Shown here piece after piece: positions 52,960 through 61,437 of a stretch of 64,000 nt of DNA; position 1 is the stretch's first letter, and each line of letters starts with the position of its first letter. Origin of the DNA: Paenibacillus graminis (GTDB lineage: Bacteria; Bacillota; Bacilli; Paenibacillales; Paenibacillaceae); assembly GCF_000758705.1 (NCBI RefSeq), contig NZ_CP009287.1, positions 2,108,001-2,172,000 on the forward strand. Reading direction: 5' to 3'. The notes under the pieces were generated by a model, which saw nothing but the letters and a program-made list of their open reading frames with translations, was not told the DNA's origin and did not search any database. The position numbers were made by a program, and so were the translations under genes.

Positions 52960-53439
52960 ATGGATGAAACTATGCTGACAATAGGCTCAGCCGGAATAGA
53001 GGATTTGGAAGCCATGAGCGCGCTGCTTAGCGAGCTGTTCGCCCTGGAAGCGGATTTTGCCGGTGCCTGCGATATGGATAAGCAGAAGGCCGGGCTGGAG
53101 CTGATTCTGAACCATCCGGACCGGGGCGTACTGCTGCTGCTGAAGAGAGATGGAAAAGTAGTGGGGATGGTGAACCTGGCTTTTGGCTTCAGCACCTTTG
53201 AAGGCGGGCCGGTCATCATGCTGGAGGATTTTATTGTATCTGCGGCTGAGCGCGGAAGAGGGAGCGGACGGTTTTTTATGGAACGGATTGTGGAGTATGC
53301 GAAGGCGAACGGTTTTTTGCGGATCACGCTGCTTGCTGACGCCGGTAACACACGGGCGCTGCATTTTTACGAGGCTGCGGGTTACAGGTACTCCAAGATG
53401 AAATGCCTGCGGCTGGGACTAAATGAGTCTTCCGGGTAA
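52960..53439 (+). CDS. GNAT-family N-acetyltransferase
   Basis: 159-residue acetyltransferase; the acetyl-CoA site is RGRGSGRFFMERIVEYAKANG (about residues 90-110), followed by LLADAGNTRALHFYEAAGYRY, a strong GNAT signature. Substrate unknown. The start may be ATG 52960 or, more family-like, ATG 52972 (MLTIGSAGIEDLEAM); GGGAAGG sits close to the first. Confidence 0.87.
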   Translation: MDETMLTIGSAGIEDLEAMSALLSELFALEADFAGACDMDKQKAGLELILNHPDRGVLLLLKRDGKVVGMVNLAFGFSTFEGGPVIMLEDFIVSAAERGRGSGRFFMERIVEYAKANGFLRITLLADAGNTRALHFYEAAGYRYSKMKCLRLGLNESSG

Positions 53440-53482
53440 AGGGGCGGCTGCCCGTCAGTGAAGTAATGGAGGGGATAAACGG

Positions 53483-53630
53483 CTGCACATTCAGCAACAG
53501 AACGTTCCCCCAGTCAGCCGGAGAAGAGAATCTGCCGCACATTCAGCAACAGATTGATCCCACATCAGCCGGAAAAAGTATCTGCTGCATTCTGTACAGT
53601 AGATTCCTGAGAAAAGGCCCTTTGGAGGCG
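53483..53630. repeat. Three degenerate units of 49-50 bp
   Basis: Units start at 53483, 53532 and 53582. Each begins CTGC-GCACATTC or CTGCTGCATTC and ends around CAGCCGGA-AAG. They resemble the repeats at 28192-28262, and more distant copies continue to about 53710. Confidence 0.55.
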
Positions 53631-53721
53631 AAATCACAGAAACCAATTGCACAAAATGCAGCAGATTGAGATTTACCGCAGAAATATATACTTTCTGCTG
53701 CAGAAAATGCATTCATGTGAG

Positions 53722-55221
53722 TTAAGGAAACAGCGGGTTCCCCTTCATCCCCACCCATAGCTCCGATTGTTCCAACTGGGCGGCCATCTGCAGCAGCAGA
53801 TCCTCGCGGCCTTTGGAGGCTATCACTTGAACCCCGATCGGCAGGCCTGCCGGTGTAAGGTGCAGAGGGACGCTCATTGCGGGCTGACCCGTCAGATTGG
53901 CGAGCTGGGTAAAAGGTGTATATGTCAGACTAGGCTCGAACATCTCGTAGATCATCCGCCGCTGTGCTTCCTTCGGCAGCTCACTTACATGCAGCAAAGC
54001 CTCAATCTCCTCCTGCTGATGGGTAAGCTCACCGATTTCAGGCGCAGAATCCGCATTGGCAGGTGTGATGTACAGGTCATAGCGGCTTAGCAGGCCCGCC
54101 ATCTGGGCAGCAGCCACATCCCATTCGTTCAGGCTGTGCACGAACTCGGCGGCCGAGACTTTTTTACCGGCTTCGCCAAGCACCCAGGTCACGATGTCCA
54201 CTTCATGAGCCGCAATGCTGCGTCCCATATCATTTTCCAGAGACAGGAACATCGCTGCTACCTCTCCGGCGTTCATCGTATAGTAGTTCTCCATCAGCCA
54301 CACGCCATTTACCGGACTCAGCTTTTCTTCAACCTCATGGCCTTCGGCCTGCAGCCATTTTACGGTTTTTAGCACCGCCGCCGCGGCCTCCCCGGAGACC
54401 GGCGTTCCGACAGGGGAGGCGGTTGTATAAGCAACCCGCAGCTTGCGCTGCAGGGGCTTCATAAGGTCGTCCCGGAAGACGCCCGGATACAGCGGCGTCT
54501 GAAACGCGGCCTCCGGCTGCAGGGTCTGCAGCAGGTCAAGCATGGCCGCACTGTCGCGCACGGAGCGCGTCAGCGCAAAGTCAATCGAGGCCCCCTGCCA
54601 CTGGCGGCCGACTCCCGGCCCTACCGGCGTGCGCCCGCGCGTCGGCTTCAGCCCGAACAGGCCGGTGAAGGAGGCCGGGATGCGGATCGAACCGCCGCCG
54701 TCGCTGGCACCCGCCGCCGGTACGATACCGGAGGCTACCGCTGCGGCGGCCCCGCCGCTGGAGCCTCCGGGCGAGCGGTCCGTATTCCATGGATTCCGGG
54801 CAGGCCCGTGCAGGAGCGGCTCGGTGATGTTTTTTAGCCCGAACTCGGGGGTATTCGTGTGCCCCAGAGGAATAAAGCCCCCGGCTCTGATGCGGGCGAC
54901 ATAATTGGAATCCCGCTTGGCGATATTGTCCTTCAGCAGCAGGGCGCCTGAGGTCAGCGGTTCGCCGCCGATCGCCTGGGAGATATCCTTCAGCAGAAAC
55001 GGGACGCCGGCAAACGGCCGGGACGGATCATCCGGCGGCATCGCATCGGCTTCCTTCAGAGCCGCTTCACGGCGGGTGCGGACAACGGCGTTCAGGAGCG
55101 GATTCACCTCGTCCAGTCTGGCGAATGCGGCCTCTACAAGCTCGCGCGGCGAGACTTCGCGGGCCCGGACCAGCGCGGCAAGTCCCAGCGCATCATAAGT
55201 GGAATAAGCAGATAATGTCAT
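53722..55221 (-). CDS. Amidase-signature enzyme
   Basis: 499-residue hydrolase of the amidase-signature family, cytosolic. The Ser-cisSer-Lys triad can be placed in VPFLLKDIS (Lys), SPGGSSGGAAAAVASG (cis-Ser) and GASDGGGSIRIPASFTGLFG (Ser nucleophile). Substrate unknown; not the GatA of the tRNA pathway, since gatC and gatB are absent. ATG 55221 with GAGGT upstream is chosen over a 69-residue longer frame. Confidence 0.87.
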   Translation of the reverse strand: MTLSAYSTYDALGLAALVRAREVSPRELVEAAFARLDEVNPLLNAVVRTRREAALKEADAMPPDDPSRPFAGVPFLLKDISQAIGGEPLTSGALLLKDNIAKRDSNYVARIRAGGFIPLGHTNTPEFGLKNITEPLLHGPARNPWNTDRSPGGSSGGAAAAVASGIVPAAGASDGGGSIRIPASFTGLFGLKPTRGRTPVGPGVGRQWQGASIDFALTRSVRDSAAMLDLLQTLQPEAAFQTPLYPGVFRDDLMKPLQRKLRVAYTTASPVGTPVSGEAAAAVLKTVKWLQAEGHEVEEKLSPVNGVWLMENYYTMNAGEVAAMFLSLENDMGRSIAAHEVDIVTWVLGEAGKKVSAAEFVHSLNEWDVAAAQMAGLLSRYDLYITPANADSAPEIGELTHQQEEIEALLHVSELPKEAQRRMIYEMFEPSLTYTPFTQLANLTGQPAMSVPLHLTPAGLPIGVQVIASKGREDLLLQMAAQLEQSELWVGMKGNPLFP

Positions 55222-55509
55222 GATGATAACCTCTTTTCTGCAGGGACGCTTAAGCACGGGTCCGCTGATCTTATAGTATTGGAGAAAGTGTCTTGTATGT
55301 ACCGTAATCTGGTGGATAAGCAATGATGCTTCTTGCATTATACACCAGACGGTCTTGTTTTGAAGAATCGGAGGCGGACTCTTGTTCCGGCGGAAGTCAG
55401 CAGAGCTGCAAAAAGGGAAGCACCGCAAACCGCAAGCGGCTGCCGGTACTCCCCTTTTTTCACGCTTGTGGGGGGATTTTACACAGACTCAGATTGTATA
55501 CGCACGTGC

Positions 55510-57120
55510 TTAGGGCTGTACACCCGAAACCAGAGTGCCGTTTTGGTACAGTGTAACATGGTCCCAGAGGCTGTAGGCTGTTTTGGCCGCATCGAAGGAG
55601 TAGTCGTTGTTTTCGTTAAAATTACTCCAGTCGCTCTTGAACAAACGCAGCTGAATATCCCCGGTCTGTTCTCCGGCATGGAGACTTCCCGCCTCGGGGG
55701 TAAAGCCGACTTCCACGTAGGAATCCGCAGACGCCGCATTGGCCGTTCCAAAGGCAAGTGTAATATGGGCTGCACCCAGCTGTGCCCAATCTATTGCGCC
55801 GTTTAACGCCTGTGTTCCGTCTTTGGTGAAATAGTAACGGATCTTCAGCCCGCTTAGACTGACGGCGGAGCTGCTGTTGTTTGTGATATTGAAATGGGGT
55901 TTGATCTGGTTGTCGTTCACATTTGTATCCTCCGCCCGGTAGTACAGTGCAAGCGCTCCGGGTGCAGCTGTTGGAGTCGCGGAGGGCGTAACGGTCGCAG
56001 TAGGTGTTGGTGTAGCAGTAGGTGTCGGTGTAGCAGTAGGTGTAGCTGTAGCCGTTGACGAAGGTGTAGGTGTAGGTGTTGTCCCGTTGTCGGGTACAGG
56101 CACATAACCAGGGGTGGTATAGATTGTGTTGAGCACGGAAGTTGCCTTAGTGCCATAGGGGCCGTTCACAACGGATTTACCCCAATCCGACAGGCTGCCG
56201 GCAGGACCGCTGGCCATATCAAGATATTCAACTCCGCCGCCGTTTCCGTACCAGGACCACGCCAGCCAGCCGACCCCTTTTTCCTGCGAATAGCTCATAA
56301 TGGCTGCTTCATCGACGTCTCCGCCCGAATGCTTCCAGCCGAACTCTCCGATGATGACCGGCACGCCAATAGCCAGAGCACTGTCGATATTGCTTTTTAC
56401 CGTGGCGGCTGACCCGCCGGAATATTCGTACATATGAATGGAGAAGATCGTATTCGCAAGGGGATCAGAATTGAACACGGCATTCCCGCTTGTGAAAATA
56501 GAGGACGGGTACTGCCCCCAGCCGGCAGCATCAACGACCAGAGTGTTCTTGATGCCGGCAGCACGGAGGGCCGGAATGGCGGACTGATAGCCGCTGGCCC
56601 AGGCCGGCGTGCTCCAGGAGCCGAACCATTCGTTGGCGATATTGACGATGACCCGGTCTTCCCTGCCGATGAGGGCATCCTTGATGCTGATCCAATAATT
56701 GACGGCTGCGTTCAGCGCGGAAGCGTTGTCCGAACCCGTCGCGTCATGCACCTCAAGCATGGCGGTCAGCTTGTACTGGTCGCAGAGTGCGAGGATGTTC
56801 TGCACATCGGACAAGCTGTCGAGGGACCACTGGCCCCCATTCGAGAGTACAATACGGACCGTATTTGCGCCGGTAGCCGCGATCGCGGGAATGGCTGCAG
56901 CCAGGTCATTTTTATACCAGGTGTGCGCATGATTTACGCCCCGCATGACAAAAGGGCTGCCAGTGGCATCGATTAATTTGGTACCGCTTACATGAAAACC
57001 CTTAACTGAAGTTCCTGCTGCTGCCGCCTGCTTCTGTGGGATCGAGAGGGAGAGGATGAGGATAAACGTTAGGGCCAAAATACCAAGAATCCGGAATGAA
57101 AAATGCTTGCTCGCTTGCAT
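55510..57120 (-). CDS. Secreted endo-beta-1,4-mannanase, GH5 with CBM3-like module
   Basis: 536-residue secreted enzyme. Signal peptide to about residue 35 (ends QAAAA). Catalytic GH5 domain 38-335, matching the GH5_8 mannanases (GFHVSGTKLIDATGSPFVMRGVNHAHTWYK, GANTVRIVLSNGGQW, MLEVHDATG). The acid/base is Glu164 in NEWFGSW and the nucleophile Glu259 in IIGEFGW. A Thr/Pro-rich linker (about 345-390) leads to a CBM3-like beta-sandwich (ALYYRAEDTNVNDNQIKPHF onward), which binds cellulose. AAAGGAGG lies upstream of the ATG. Degrades mannan in plant cell walls; products may feed the GH130 unit at 36 kb. Confidence 0.92.
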   Translation of the reverse strand: MQASKHFSFRILGILALTFILILSLSIPQKQAAAAGTSVKGFHVSGTKLIDATGSPFVMRGVNHAHTWYKNDLAAAIPAIAATGANTVRIVLSNGGQWSLDSLSDVQNILALCDQYKLTAMLEVHDATGSDNASALNAAVNYWISIKDALIGREDRVIVNIANEWFGSWSTPAWASGYQSAIPALRAAGIKNTLVVDAAGWGQYPSSIFTSGNAVFNSDPLANTIFSIHMYEYSGGSAATVKSNIDSALAIGVPVIIGEFGWKHSGGDVDEAAIMSYSQEKGVGWLAWSWYGNGGGVEYLDMASGPAGSLSDWGKSVVNGPYGTKATSVLNTIYTTPGYVPVPDNGTTPTPTPSSTATATPTATPTPTATPTPTATVTPSATPTAAPGALALYYRAEDTNVNDNQIKPHFNITNNSSSAVSLSGLKIRYYFTKDGTQALNGAIDWAQLGAAHITLAFGTANAASADSYVEVGFTPEAGSLHAGEQTGDIQLRLFKSDWSNFNENNDYSFDAAKTAYSLWDHVTLYQNGTLVSGVQP

Positions 57121-57352
57121 GGATAGTTCCTCCTTTAACGGATTTGGATTTGCTATCTATATCTGCATACTCCCAGAAGTGTGTGCGGTACGCGGCCAGA
57201 CCACCTCCAATACCCATATATATCCAATATAACATATGAATATTTGTTTTGGAATCACTATAAAAAAATAATAACAAAATAAAAAAACATTCAAATTTAA
57301 AAAGGATTGTCATGTTACTCACAGCTTAAGAAAGAATAGAATATGCGGAACA

Positions 57353-57381
57353 TTGACAACAAATTTCGAATTGACTATACT
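57353..57381 (+). promoter_or_regulatory. Promoter of the tyrS leader
   Basis: TTGACA (57353-57358) and TATACT (57376-57381) with a 17-base spacer lie just upstream of the T-box leader. Confidence 0.75.
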
Positions 57382-57404
57382 TTCAGTAATCATATAGCTG
57401 ACAT

Positions 57405-57652
57405 ACGTTGAACGAGACAGTAGCAGCCTTTGTCCCTGTCACAGAAAGCCGGGGGGGATGGAACCCTGGCACACACATGGACTGCGAATTACACTCTGGA
57501 GTATCTTGGGTAATGCCAAGCGGAAATCAAGCGAACGATACCTCGCTTAAGAGTGGTGCGGACCCTGCCTGTCAGGCCGTTCGTACAATCTGGGTGGTAA
57601 CACGGTTAATTATAGTCGTCCCTGTGTCTGAATAGACAAGGGGCGATTTTTT
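57405..57652 (+). ncRNA. T-box leader (tyrosine type) of tyrS
   Basis: tRNA-sensing riboswitch. The T-box sequence GGGTGGTAACACGG is at 57592-57605; its TGGT would pair with the ACCA end of uncharged tRNA-Tyr. A UAC (tyrosine) triplet at 57490-57492 is a good specifier candidate. The terminator is TCGTCCCTGTGTCT with AGACAAGGGGCGA (57616-57646) and TTTTTT. Low tyrosine charging should give read-through into tyrS. Confidence 0.85.
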
Positions 57653-57843
57653 GTGCGGAAATATAAGGAGCGCTGTGTTTCATACCATTCGCGGCCCTTA
57701 TATTTCTTGCTGAAACAGAATGCGTCCCTCTAGGACGGATGAACCGTTTCTACCCGCTTGGGTCTACCGGACAAGGTTGCAGTGCTGCTTGGTTCAACGT
57801 ACAGCAGATGGATACGAAATATTGACAAAGGGGCTGGATTGGC

Positions 57844-59103
57844 TTGAACATTATTGATGAATTGGAATGGCGCGACGCGATTAACCAGCAGACGGATGCA
57901 GAAGGACTGCGGGAATTAACGAATACCAAGTCAGTTTCACTCTATTGCGGTGTTGACCCTACGGGCGACAGCATGCATATCGGCCATCTCATCCCCTTTA
58001 TGGTGCTGAAACGCTTCCAGCTTGCCGGACACCGTCCGGTGATCCTGATCGGCGGAGCTACAGGAACGATCGGCGATCCGAGCGGACGGCAGAGTGAGCG
58101 CTCCCTCCAGACGCTGGAGCAGGTGCAAGCCAATGTGGATGCGCTGACAGCGCAGATGAAGAAGCTGTTTGTGACCGAAAGCGACAATCAGGTGCGTATG
58201 GTCAACAACTATGACTGGACCCACAAGATGAACGTCATCGAATTCCTGAGAGATTATGGCAAAAACTTCAGCATCAACACCATGCTTGCCAAGGATGTTG
58301 TCTCCAGCCGCCTGGACAGCGGAATTTCGTTCACGGAATTCTCCTACCAGATTCTGCAGTCTCTGGACTACCTGCACCTGTACCAGCATGAGGATGTGCA
58401 GCTGCAGGTCGGCGGTTCTGACCAATGGGGCAATATCACAAGCGGCCTGGACCTGATCCGTAAAAAAGAAGGGGCCGACGCCAAAGTATTCGGCCTGACC
58501 ATTCCGCTGATGCTTAAATCGGACGGTACGAAGTTTGGCAAAAGCGCAGGCGGTGCGATCTGGCTTGATCCGAAAAAAACGACACCATACGAGTTCTACC
58601 AGTTCTGGGCCAACAGCGACGACCGCGATGTGGTGAAATACCTCAAATACTTCACCTTCCTGACCCGGGAGGAGATCGAAGCGCTGGCGGAAAAGGTGCA
58701 AACCGAGCCGCATAAGCGTGAAGCGCAGAAGGCGCTGGCCGAAGAAATGACCCGCTTCGTTCATGGCGAGGAGCTGCTGGAACAGGCGAAGCGTATTACT
58801 GCAGCCCTGTTCAGCGGAGACATCCGCTCCCTCACTGCGGAAGAAATCGAGGAAGGCTTCAAGGAAATGCCGACCTACACATCCGGCAAGGAATCGAAGA
58901 ATATCGTGGATTGGCTGGTCGATCTGGGCATTGAGCCGTCCAAACGCCAAGCGCGTGAAGATATCACCAAGGGGGCGATTTCACTCAATGGGGAGCGCGT
59001 CACTGAACTCGGAGTGGAAGTGACGGCTGAAGACGCCATCGGCGGGCGCTTCATTATCATCCGCAAGGGCAAGAAGAATTACAGCCTGGTCAAGCTGGCC
59101 TAA
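57844..59103 (+). CDS. tyrS: Tyrosyl-tRNA synthetase
   Basis: 419-residue class I synthetase that charges tRNA-Tyr. HIGH-type motif is MHIGHL, KMSKS-type motif is KFGKS, and the C-terminus carries an S4 RNA-binding domain (EPSKRQAREDITKGAISLNGERV). TTG 57844 is the start, with AAAGGGG upstream. The preceding T-box leader gives control by tRNA charging. Confidence 0.96.
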   Translation: MNIIDELEWRDAINQQTDAEGLRELTNTKSVSLYCGVDPTGDSMHIGHLIPFMVLKRFQLAGHRPVILIGGATGTIGDPSGRQSERSLQTLEQVQANVDALTAQMKKLFVTESDNQVRMVNNYDWTHKMNVIEFLRDYGKNFSINTMLAKDVVSSRLDSGISFTEFSYQILQSLDYLHLYQHEDVQLQVGGSDQWGNITSGLDLIRKKEGADAKVFGLTIPLMLKSDGTKFGKSAGGAIWLDPKKTTPYEFYQFWANSDDRDVVKYLKYFTFLTREEIEALAEKVQTEPHKREAQKALAEEMTRFVHGEELLEQAKRITAALFSGDIRSLTAEEIEEGFKEMPTYTSGKESKNIVDWLVDLGIEPSKRQAREDITKGAISLNGERVTELGVEVTAEDAIGGRFIIIRKGKKNYSLVKLA

Positions 59104-59126
59104 GGCACAATATAAGCAGCAGACAT

Positions 59127-59179
59127 AGGGCTGTCCCGTCCGCAGAGTTTTTTCTGCAGGGTGAGGACAGCCCTTTATA
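59127..59179 (+). terminator. Terminator of tyrS
   Basis: AGGGCTGTCC (59127-59136) pairs with GGACAGCCCT (59165-59174), with an inner CTGCAG-type stem; followed by TTATATTTC. Confidence 0.75.
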
Positions 59180-59333
59180 TTTCTTGCTGAAACGCCACTG
59201 ACCCTAAATAGATGCCGAAGCCGTTCCTGTTTGTAAGCGGAAATTATACAATGCACAAAGGGTGGATTGCGTTGCTTGGCAGGAAGGAACGGGGAACGCA
59301 GAATCTGGACAGGCGCGGAAAGCTTCAAGGAGT

Positions 59334-59519
59334 GAAGTGGAATTAGGGAACTTAAATGGACGGAAAAGCGTTCCTGCATAGGTGATAGTTGGAATTAGTA
59401 GACTTAATCTTAGCAATTTCACCTGAAAGGGGGTGAATAGGCGGGATTAAGTCTACTTTTTCCCACAAACGCGTCCGGGAGAGCGGACTGGGAAGACTTA
59501 AGTTCACTTTTTCCACTTG
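59334..59519. repeat. Four-armed inverted element, copy B
   Basis: Forward arms at 59334 (AAGTGGAATTAGGGAACTTAA) and 59387 face reverse arms at about 59443 and 59494 (TTAAGTTCACTTTTTCCACTT). The inner pair GTAGACTTAATC/GATTAAGTCTAC is perfect over 12 bp. Same layout as 32268-32452. The rest of 59180-59553 has no gene. Confidence 0.6.
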
Positions 59520-59553
59520 AACGAACTATAAGAACTTATGTGTTCTGCACTAA

Positions 59554-60135
59554 TCAGGTACGCTCATCCGTGAGGTACGTCTTCACCGGCGGCGGGGAAT
59601 AGTTCAGGAATTGCCGGACCATGCCCTCGGGAGAGACATCGGTAAGGACCATTGACCGGTGTATGTCCGTCATGAACTGTTCCCGGGCCATTTGGTCAAA
59701 CAGGGCAATCAGCGGATCGTAATAATGATGTACATTCAAAATGCCGCAAGGCTTCCGGTGCAGTCCCAATTGCGCCCACGTAAAAATCTCAAAGTACTCC
59801 TCCATCGTCCCCGGGCCGCCCGGTAAAGCGATAAAGCCTTCAGCCAGCTCCGACATTTTTAGTTTGCGTTCATGCATCGAATCCACCAGGATCAGTTCCG
59901 TGAGATGCTTGTGTTCGATTTCCCGGCTTTTGAGAAAATGGGGGATAACCCCGACCACGTCCCCTCCGGCTTCCAAAGCGGCGTCCGCCACCTCACCCAT
60001 GAGGCCGACGGTTGCCCCGCCGTAGATCAGGGTGATGCCGTGTTCTGCCAGCACTTTTCCCAGCGCATGGGCGCTTTCCTTATAGACGGGTGAAGCTCCA
60101 TCACGTGACCCGCAAAAAACAGCAATGCTTTTCAT
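59554..60135 (-). CDS. LOG-family nucleoside 5'-monophosphate phosphoribohydrolase
   Basis: 193-residue enzyme of the LOG (Lonely Guy) family, which releases the base from nucleoside monophosphates such as cytokinin riboside phosphates. Motifs are FCGSRDG, YGGATVGLMG, and the signature LPGGPGTMEEYFE. AAAGGAG precedes the ATG. In soil and plant-associated bacteria it may make free cytokinins; that role is inferred. Confidence 0.9.
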   Translation of the reverse strand: MKSIAVFCGSRDGASPVYKESAHALGKVLAEHGITLIYGGATVGLMGEVADAALEAGGDVVGVIPHFLKSREIEHKHLTELILVDSMHERKLKMSELAEGFIALPGGPGTMEEYFEIFTWAQLGLHRKPCGILNVHHYYDPLIALFDQMAREQFMTDIHRSMVLTDVSPEGMVRQFLNYSPPPVKTYLTDERT

Positions 60136-60336
60136 AGGTGAATAACTCTCCTTTGCTTGAGTAAGATCAACTCACCGGAAGCCGTCTCCAGGAGTACACT
60201 TCTTACGGTAGCATATTGATGAGCTGATTGCACTTCCTCTGGCTCAAGAATTAGAGGTGAAAAAGGGGAGGGATACGGGTAAACGGGCCAGTAAAGTAAT
60301 GATTGTACTTTTATCTGCTGTTGTGAGCGGCCGTTG

Positions 60337-61203
60337 CTAACCCTGCGGCTGCAGTGCCTTAACGTTGATTTGCTTCCACAGTTTATCCAGACCTTCCGCT
60401 ATCGGGGTTATGACGCTGCTGCTTTTAAGGTAACCATTGTGGCATAAAGGGGTCCAGCTTTTGATGAGCGTTCCAACATTGACGTCCCGGTCTTCAGTCA
60501 CAACCTTATCATATGCAGGGTGAATACTCTTAAGCGGATAGGCCAGCACATCATCTTTATCGTAAAAGTTAATCCATTCGCCTGGAACCTGCGGATGCTG
60601 AGCGGAGAACCCTTTGCTGGGAACCTGGATCGGCTTGTCTAACTGTGGGAAGCGCAAGCCCCACAATGGCAATGTGGTTCCACAGGAATAGAACAGCGAC
60701 AGGGTATCCCCCCGTTCCAGTGCAGAATCCGGATTCAGGACTGGAGGCTTCCGGTGGCCATACTGCAAATCGTAAAAGAAATTGCTTGCAATCACAGTCC
60801 CCAGACTATGTGAAATGACACAAAGCGGTGCATCCGGTCCGGCTTCAGCGCTTAGTATGTTTAATTGCGTGCTTATCGTTTTATGAATGGCCTCATAATT
60901 ATCGTCCCCGCCATCCAGGGGCTGGTAGGCCACGGCATCCGCCAGGTAGTGAATCATGAACTCTCTAAGTTCTCTATAGCGCAGATTGTAAGGAGGTCCC
61001 ACCAGTGTCTTCATTAATTTTTCTTCCCGGTTAGCAAAGACAGAAGCCCAATATACCGGCTTAATCACGATTCGCTGCCCGGGCTTTTTTTCTCCGCTTA
61101 CCGCCGAGAAGGTCCTGTGCATTTCCTCGATAAATGTATCTGCAAAATCCTCATGCTGTTTGCCTAAACCGTGAATCACAATCATAGCCAGCTTCTGTGG
61201 CAT
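60337..61203 (-). CDS. Alpha/beta-hydrolase-like protein
   Basis: 288-residue protein. The start MPQKLAMIVIHGLGKQ carries the HG oxyanion region; the nucleophile elbow is VISHSLGTVIA with Ser in GHSLG-like context. DYDDVLAYP-like and late His residues could complete the triad. ATG 61203 with GGGG upstream is chosen over an earlier in-frame start. Substrate unknown, possibly lipids. Confidence 0.78.
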   Translation of the reverse strand: MPQKLAMIVIHGLGKQHEDFADTFIEEMHRTFSAVSGEKKPGQRIVIKPVYWASVFANREEKLMKTLVGPPYNLRYRELREFMIHYLADAVAYQPLDGGDDNYEAIHKTISTQLNILSAEAGPDAPLCVISHSLGTVIASNFFYDLQYGHRKPPVLNPDSALERGDTLSLFYSCGTTLPLWGLRFPQLDKPIQVPSKGFSAQHPQVPGEWINFYDKDDVLAYPLKSIHPAYDKVVTEDRDVNVGTLIKSWTPLCHNGYLKSSSVITPIAEGLDKLWKQINVKALQPQG

Positions 61204-61382
61204 GTCAATCCCCGCTTTCTTCTGATTTGCTATTAATACAAGAGCCAACAGGAAGTGTCGGCTCCTTTTAGTTTGTCTTAACGGAATTGAAAACATCCAT
61301 TTCGTAAAATAGATGTTAAATTTTATAAAATAAGAGAATTTAGGTAAAACATCATTGACACAAAATCCCATTGCAAGGTAAA

Positions 61383-61398
61383 AATCTTATATAAGATT
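61383..61398 (+). promoter_or_regulatory. Perfect 16-base palindrome before the NRPS gene
   Basis: AATCTTAT-ATAAGATT lies about 40 bp upstream of the NRPS start. TTGACA occurs about 30 bp further upstream without a good -10 partner. Possible regulator site; function inferred. Confidence 0.4.
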
Positions 61399-61437
61399 AT
61401 TTGTAACAAAAATATTGATGTGAGGGGGAGTGGCTTA

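Noticed and set aside
57002..57322. 106-residue leftward frame before the mannanase
   Set aside because: Overlaps the start of the mannanase and its ribosome site region; no domain.
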